A stretch of DNA of 64,000 bases, taken from an uncultured Myxococcales bacterium. Its GTDB lineage: Bacteria > Myxococcota_A > UBA9042 > DTJE01. Position 1 is the stretch's first letter, and each line of letters starts with the position of its first letter. The notes below the pieces were generated by a model. It saw only the letters and a list, made by a program, of their open reading frames with translations. It was not told where the DNA came from and ran no database searches. Where the stretch lies: contig CALJUR010000121.1 of the NCBI GenBank assembly GCA_937975765.1, forward strand, positions 62,001 to 126,000, in the 5' to 3' direction. Made by a program: the position numbers and the translations under genes. Positions 60,289 to 64,000 of this stretch are shown here, one piece after another.

Positions 60289-61368
60289 ATGCGTCGCGAG
60301 TTCCGGCGGGCCCGGGGACTGGCGTTCGCGGTGCTGGGCGCGGCCATGGCCTGCGGCGGCGGAACGGGCGCACCGGGCGACGACCTGGCGCAGGACGTCA
60401 TCGCGGAGGCCGAGGACGCCATCGACACGGCGCCGGACGCCGATGCGCGCACGGACGGAGAAACGCCGGCGGACGCCGCCCAGGAATCCGGCCCGGACGA
60501 GGCCGCGGACCTCGCCGCGGACCCTGCCGTCGATCCGTCGCCCGATCCCGCGGCCGACCCCGGGATCGACGCGGCGGGCGACCTGCCGCGCGGCTTCGTC
60601 ATCCACGTGGCCGAGAGCCTCGGCGCGCTGAGCACCGGCACCACGGGCACGCCCTGGTCCTTCGTGGCGGTATCGAACCCACCGGCCGACGAGATGCCGC
60701 AGAAGGTCACGGCGCAGGCGGGCGACTGCCTCTTCCTGGAACCGATCGCCACGGGGACCTGCGACACCTTCTGCGCGTGGCCCGGCTACTGCGGCGAGGA
60801 CGACGCCTGCCACGAGGGCCTGCCCCGCCGCTGGGCCGGGGACATCGCGCTCAGCGGCCTCCAGGCCGAGTGCTCGCTGCCCATCGATACCAGCACCCCC
60901 TACCCGTACTACTCCGGCGCCTGCACGCCCGAGGACCCGGCCAACCTGTTCGAGGAGGGCGTGACGATCACCGCGACGTCGGCGGGCTGCGACGACCTGC
61001 CTGCCTTCGCGCTGGAGACCCGGGGCGTCGAGTCCATGGTGTCCCGGCTTCCGTGCACCGGCTTCGCGCTGGTCCGGGACCAGGGGCTGCACGTGACCTG
61101 GACCCCGGGCGGCCAGGACGGCGACCGGGTCCGCTTCCGGCTGATCAGCGGCAACCACGGGACGCAGTTCGGGCACATCGAGTGCGAGACGGGCGACACC
61201 GGCAACCTGGACGTGGACGCCACGCTGGTGAACCTGCACCTCGACGCCTTCAACCCCATGCCGACGTGGAGCCTGGAGCGCGTGCATGCAGGCGACGCGG
61301 TGATCGACGGGACGAGGGTGGTTCTGGAGGCGTCCAGCCAGGTCCGGTGCGGCTACGTGATCCGGTGA
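60289..61368 (+). CDS. Hypothetical lipoprotein with acidic Asp/Pro linker
   Basis: A 359-residue lipoprotein (lipobox AAMAC) whose residues about 25-100 are an Asp/Ala/Pro-rich linker, followed by a compact domain with ten or so Cys (CDTFCAWPGYCGEDDAC; CSLPIDTSTPYPYYSGAC) and a beta-rich end. The repeated Cys suggests disulphide bonding outside the cell. It follows the metallopeptidase gene by 41 bases with GGGAGGG before its ATG, probably in one operon. No family is recognised. Confidence 0.75.
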   Translation: MRREFRRARGLAFAVLGAAMACGGGTGAPGDDLAQDVIAEAEDAIDTAPDADARTDGETPADAAQESGPDEAADLAADPAVDPSPDPAADPGIDAAGDLPRGFVIHVAESLGALSTGTTGTPWSFVAVSNPPADEMPQKVTAQAGDCLFLEPIATGTCDTFCAWPGYCGEDDACHEGLPRRWAGDIALSGLQAECSLPIDTSTPYPYYSGACTPEDPANLFEEGVTITATSAGCDDLPAFALETRGVESMVSRLPCTGFALVRDQGLHVTWTPGGQDGDRVRFRLISGNHGTQFGHIECETGDTGNLDVDATLVNLHLDAFNPMPTWSLERVHAGDAVIDGTRVVLEASSQVRCGYVIR

Positions 61369-61388
61369 TCGGGGCCGGCGGAGCCCGG

Positions 61389-61622
61389 TCAGGAGTGCCC
61401 GCCGCTCCCGCACGAACCGCAGTTCCGGGACGAGCAGGACGAGCAGCCGTCCGACTTCGCGGTGGTGGCCATCCTTCCGCCGACCGAGAAGGCGGCGGCG
61501 GAGGCCAGGCGGCGGACCTCGCGGCTGCCGCATTTCGGACAGGGCCAGGCCTGCGTCCCGGACGGCACCAGTTCCTCGAAGTCGGCACCGCACTGTCCGC
61601 ACCGGAACTCGTACAGCGGCAT
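61389..61622 (-). CDS. FmdB-family zinc-ribbon protein
   Basis: A 77-residue protein with the FmdB start MPLYEFRCGQCGADFEEL and the second Cys pair CPKCGSREVRRL, forming one zinc ribbon, and a Cys/Ser/Gly-rich C-terminal tail (GCSSCSSRNCGSCG) that is longer in Cys than most relatives. FmdB proteins are regulatory or metal-handling in some cases but mostly unstudied. GGGGAG precedes the ATG. It converges with the lipoprotein and is divergent from the RNA methyltransferase gene. Confidence 0.88.
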   Translation of the reverse strand: MPLYEFRCGQCGADFEELVPSGTQAWPCPKCGSREVRRLASAAAFSVGGRMATTAKSDGCSSCSSRNCGSCGSGGHS

Positions 61623-61760
61623 CGCTCCCCTCTTCGCGGCCCGCGCATATTCTGGGCATGGCGGGCCGTCCGCGCCAGCCCCGTCCGGGCACGCCGGCGC
61701 CGCACGGGGTTGCCGCCGCGCCGCGCCGGCCCGACAATCGACCGCGGCGGAGGGACGGAC

Positions 61761-63080
61761 GTGCGCGTGCAGATCGAGCGCCTGGCCCACCTGGGGCTGG
61801 GGCTGGGACGGGTCGAGGGGCGGGTCTGGCTGGTCCCGTTCACGGCCCCGGGCGACCTGGTCGAGGCCGACGTGGTGCACGAGCACCGGGGCTGGGTGGA
61901 GGCCCGGCTGCGGGAGGTCCTGCAGCCCGGCCCCGACCGGGTGGATCCGGGATGCCCGGTCTACGGCCAGTGCGGCGGCTGCCACCTGCAGCACGTCGCG
62001 GCGGCTCGGCAGCCCGCGCTGAAGGCCGGGGTCCTGCGCGACCAGTTGCGCCGCATCGCCCGCACCGAGGGACCCGAGCCTTCCATCGTCGCGGGGGGGC
62101 CCTGGGCCTACCGCTGCCGGATCGAACTGCACGGCCTGCCCGCGCCCGGCCGGCCGCGCCTCGGCTTCTTCGCGCGCCAGTCCCACCGGATGGTCTGCCC
62201 GGACGCCTGCCCGATCGCGATGGAGCCCCTGTCTGCCGCGATCCCGGCCCTGCGCGAGGCGCTGCCCGGACTGCTCCCGACGGGGCCGTTCACGCTGGAG
62301 CCGGTCGCCGGCGAGGATGGCGGCATGGTGGCCGTGGCGCGCGGCGACCTGCCCGACCTGGAGAGGGCCGCGACCGTGCTGGCGGGGCTGCCGGGGTTCG
62401 GCGGGGCGGCCGCGACGTGCCCGCGCCGGGGCAGCACGGAGTGGTCGGTCGCAGGCGACCTGGCATCCCGGTTCCCCACGGACGACGGTTGCGGCGGGCG
62501 GACCTTCCTGTCGCTGGATCCGCGCGGCTTCTCTCAGGCCAACCTGGCCCTGAACCCCGTCCTGGCCGCGACGATCCGCGACCTCGCCGGGGTCTCGGCC
62601 GGGATGCGGGTGCTGGAACTGTACGCCGGCGCCGGCAACCTGACGGTCCCGATGGCCCTGGCCGGCGCCGCGGTGACGGCCGTCGAACTGAACCGCGAGG
62701 CCCTGGCGCAGAACGGCCGGGAACTGGAGTCGCGCGGCCTGCACGCGGACCTGCTGGCGGCCCGGGTCGAGGAGGTGGCCGACCGGCTGGCCCGGACGTC
62801 GCCTGCCCCGGAGGTTGTCGTGGCCGACCCGCCCCGCACGGGCATGGGCCTTGCCGCCGCCCGGGCCCTGGCCGCCCTGCCCGCCTCGCGCGTGGTGCTG
62901 TGCGCGTGCGACCCGGCCACGATGGCCCGCGACCTGGTCCCCTTCCTGGACGCCGGCTTCACCCTGGACCGGCTGGTCCTGGTCGAGATGTTCCCGCAGA
63001 CCTTCCACCTGGAGACCGTGGCCAGGCTGGTTCGACCGTCGGACCGGCAGGCCGTTCCTGCAGGCCCCGTCCTTCGTTGA
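61761..63080 (+). CDS. TrmA/RlmD-family RNA uracil-5-methyltransferase
   Basis: A 439-residue SAM-dependent enzyme that methylates uracil C5 in rRNA or tRNA. It has an N-terminal TRAM-like region, a [4Fe-4S] cluster motif C65-x5-C71-x2-C74 (CPVYGQCGGC) with a later Cys in MVCPDACP, SAM motif VLELYAGAGNLTVP (near 285), ADPPRTGMG and the catalytic CACDPATMARDL near 373. This is the RlmC/RlmD/RumA layout, but which uracil it methylates cannot be told. GTG at 61761 with GGAGGGA upstream is used. Confidence 0.88.
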   Translation: MRVQIERLAHLGLGLGRVEGRVWLVPFTAPGDLVEADVVHEHRGWVEARLREVLQPGPDRVDPGCPVYGQCGGCHLQHVAAARQPALKAGVLRDQLRRIARTEGPEPSIVAGGPWAYRCRIELHGLPAPGRPRLGFFARQSHRMVCPDACPIAMEPLSAAIPALREALPGLLPTGPFTLEPVAGEDGGMVAVARGDLPDLERAATVLAGLPGFGGAAATCPRRGSTEWSVAGDLASRFPTDDGCGGRTFLSLDPRGFSQANLALNPVLAATIRDLAGVSAGMRVLELYAGAGNLTVPMALAGAAVTAVELNREALAQNGRELESRGLHADLLAARVEEVADRLARTSPAPEVVVADPPRTGMGLAAARALAALPASRVVLCACDPATMARDLVPFLDAGFTLDRLVLVEMFPQTFHLETVARLVRPSDRQAVPAGPVLR

Positions 63081-63129
63081 CTTTTCTCCGGCGAAGTGGA
63101 TGATTCCCCCGTCCGGTTCGGGGTGCCCC

Positions 63130-63981
63130 GTGAAGGCCGAAATCGTCAAGGAGTTCGCGTTCGAGGCGGCCCACCACCTGCCCGAGGTCGGCCCCCTCCA
63201 CAAGTGCTCTCGCGTGCACGGGCACCTGTTCCGCGTCGAGGTCGCCGTCGAGGGCGAGGTGGACCCCGTGATGGGGTGGGTGATGGACTTCGGCGACCTG
63301 GCCGGGGTCGCCCGGCAGGTCATCGGGGCGCTGGACCACCGCGTCCTGAACGAGTTGCCCGGGCTGTCCAACCCCACGTCCGAGAACCTGGCCCGATACC
63401 TGTACGACCGGCTGGCCGCCCGGGTCCCGGACGTGTCCGCCGTGACCGTCCACGAGAGCCCGACGTCTCGTTGCACCTGGCGGCCCGTCCGGCCCGTCGC
63501 CCCCTCGCAGCCCGAGGTCCAGGTATCCGTGGGCGGACTGGTGTTCTCGGCCGCGCACCTTCTGGCCCTGCCGCCCGCCGTCCGAGAGCCCCTGCACGGC
63601 CACGACTACCGGATGACCGTCGTCGCGACGCTGGCGCCGGGCGCGCCCGTCGATGCCGACGCGACGCTGCGCGAGGCCGCCGGGTCCGTTGCCGGGCTGC
63701 TGGACCACCGGATCCTGCTGGCCGGCACCCCGGCCGTGGGACGCCTGGAGGATCGGGGCGACACCCTGGCCGTCATCGTCGGGGACGCCACCCTGGCGCT
63801 GCCCAAGGCCGACTGCGCCGTCCTGGACGTCGGCAACACCACGACCGAGGCGATCGCGGGCTGGATGGCGAACCGGCTGGCCACGATGCCGGGAATCCGC
63901 GCGCTGGGCGCCCGGCGGATCGAGGTCCGGCTGGTCGAGGCCCTGGACGCGTCGGCCCGCGCGTGGGCCGCCATCGACTGA
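63130..63981 (+). CDS. Tandem 6-pyruvoyl-tetrahydropterin synthase/QueD fusion
   Basis: A 283-residue fusion of two PTPS domains. Domain 1 (about 1-118) is complete: zinc ligands His15, His30 and His32, nucleophile Cys26 (C-x3-HGH), Asp69-His70 and the substrate-anchoring Glu109 (VHESPTSR). Domain 2 (about 128-283) keeps the zinc triad (H143, H156, H158 in AAHLL and LHGHDY) and a DH pair (LLDHRIL) but has Arg152 where the Cys should be, so it is probably not catalytic. The enzyme makes 6-carboxytetrahydropterin (queuosine path) or tetrahydropterin precursors. The GTG at 63130 is used; an ATG at 63100 would add ten residues. Confidence 0.85.
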   Translation: MKAEIVKEFAFEAAHHLPEVGPLHKCSRVHGHLFRVEVAVEGEVDPVMGWVMDFGDLAGVARQVIGALDHRVLNELPGLSNPTSENLARYLYDRLAARVPDVSAVTVHESPTSRCTWRPVRPVAPSQPEVQVSVGGLVFSAAHLLALPPAVREPLHGHDYRMTVVATLAPGAPVDADATLREAAGSVAGLLDHRILLAGTPAVGRLEDRGDTLAVIVGDATLALPKADCAVLDVGNTTTEAIAGWMANRLATMPGIRALGARRIEVRLVEALDASARAWAAID

Positions 63982-64000
63982 ACCTGCTTCCCCCTGGTGC

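Overview
The window looks like a chromosomal stretch of a very GC-rich Gram-negative bacterium, most likely a member of the Myxococcota (deltaproteobacterial lineage). This is inferred from gene content, not from a ribosomal marker. The signs are a protein with an AgmX/PglI-type C-terminal domain beside two outer-membrane beta-barrels (a gliding-motility Glt-like set), a secreted deiminase ending in a MYXO-CTERM-like Cys/TM/Arg tail, many lipoproteins with Asp/Pro/Ala linkers and Cys-rich repeats, a DUF4388 protein, and FHA and PilZ proteins. No phage, insertion sequence, CRISPR array or rRNA was seen. One tRNA (Pro, CGG) is present.

Layout. 0-5 kb: reverse-strand rod-shape operon mreB-mreC-mreD-mrdA behind a polytopic GT-C-like membrane protein; PBP2 carries an unusual Cys motif. 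5-9.2 kb: a lipoprotein, then a reverse operon of two zinc-ribbon proteins, mtnP, a PfkB sugar/nucleoside kinase and psd. 9.2-13.2 kb: groEL without groES, a strong terminator, and an ABC-F ATPase. 13.2-15.4 kb: an orphan mraZ, one or two small membrane proteins, rpe and tRNA-Pro. 15.4-19.3 kb: a lipoprotein and a radical-SAM maturation cluster (HxsD-like, short HxsD-like, HxsB-like, second radical SAM) behind a good promoter but with no recognisable precursor. 19.4-21.2 kb: a translationally coupled SDR and steroid-5-alpha-reductase-family pair. 21-30.5 kb: cell-surface genes (thrombospondin-type-3 lipoprotein, FadL-like porin, a 916-residue TULIP-like lipoprotein, a small sigma factor, a Cys-rich/He_PIG lipoprotein) with dispersed palindromic repeats.

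30.5-40.2 kb (reverse strand): ddl, hutI, a secreted DUF4332 protein, two outer-membrane barrels, the AgmX/GltJ-like protein, an extracellular agmatine/peptidylarginine-deiminase-like protein and an SF2 helicase. 40.3-46 kb (forward): a PilZ protein, a three-gene operon (TPR lipoprotein, GT39 glycosyltransferase, anchored periplasmic protein) and an outer-membrane protein. 46-52.7 kb (reverse): two FHA proteins, then UPF0210, a TPLAR-ACT protein, an orphan EutN/CcmL microcompartment vertex protein, a stand-alone Lrp ligand-binding domain and a DUF4388/J-like/TPR protein. 52.8-64 kb: metH (reverse), then yqgE, a histidine kinase, an M49-like metallopeptidase lipoprotein, another lipoprotein, an FmdB ribbon, a TrmA/RlmD-type RNA methyltransferase and a tandem 6-pyruvoyl-tetrahydropterin-synthase fusion.

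The most unusual items are the Cys insertion in PBP2, the precursor-less Hxs-like radical SAM cluster, the orphan BMC-vertex/UPF0210/ACT cluster, the tandem PTPS with a degenerate second half, and the coupled SDR/5-alpha-reductase pair. Many long reading frames opposite the real genes are a consequence of the high GC content and are left out.
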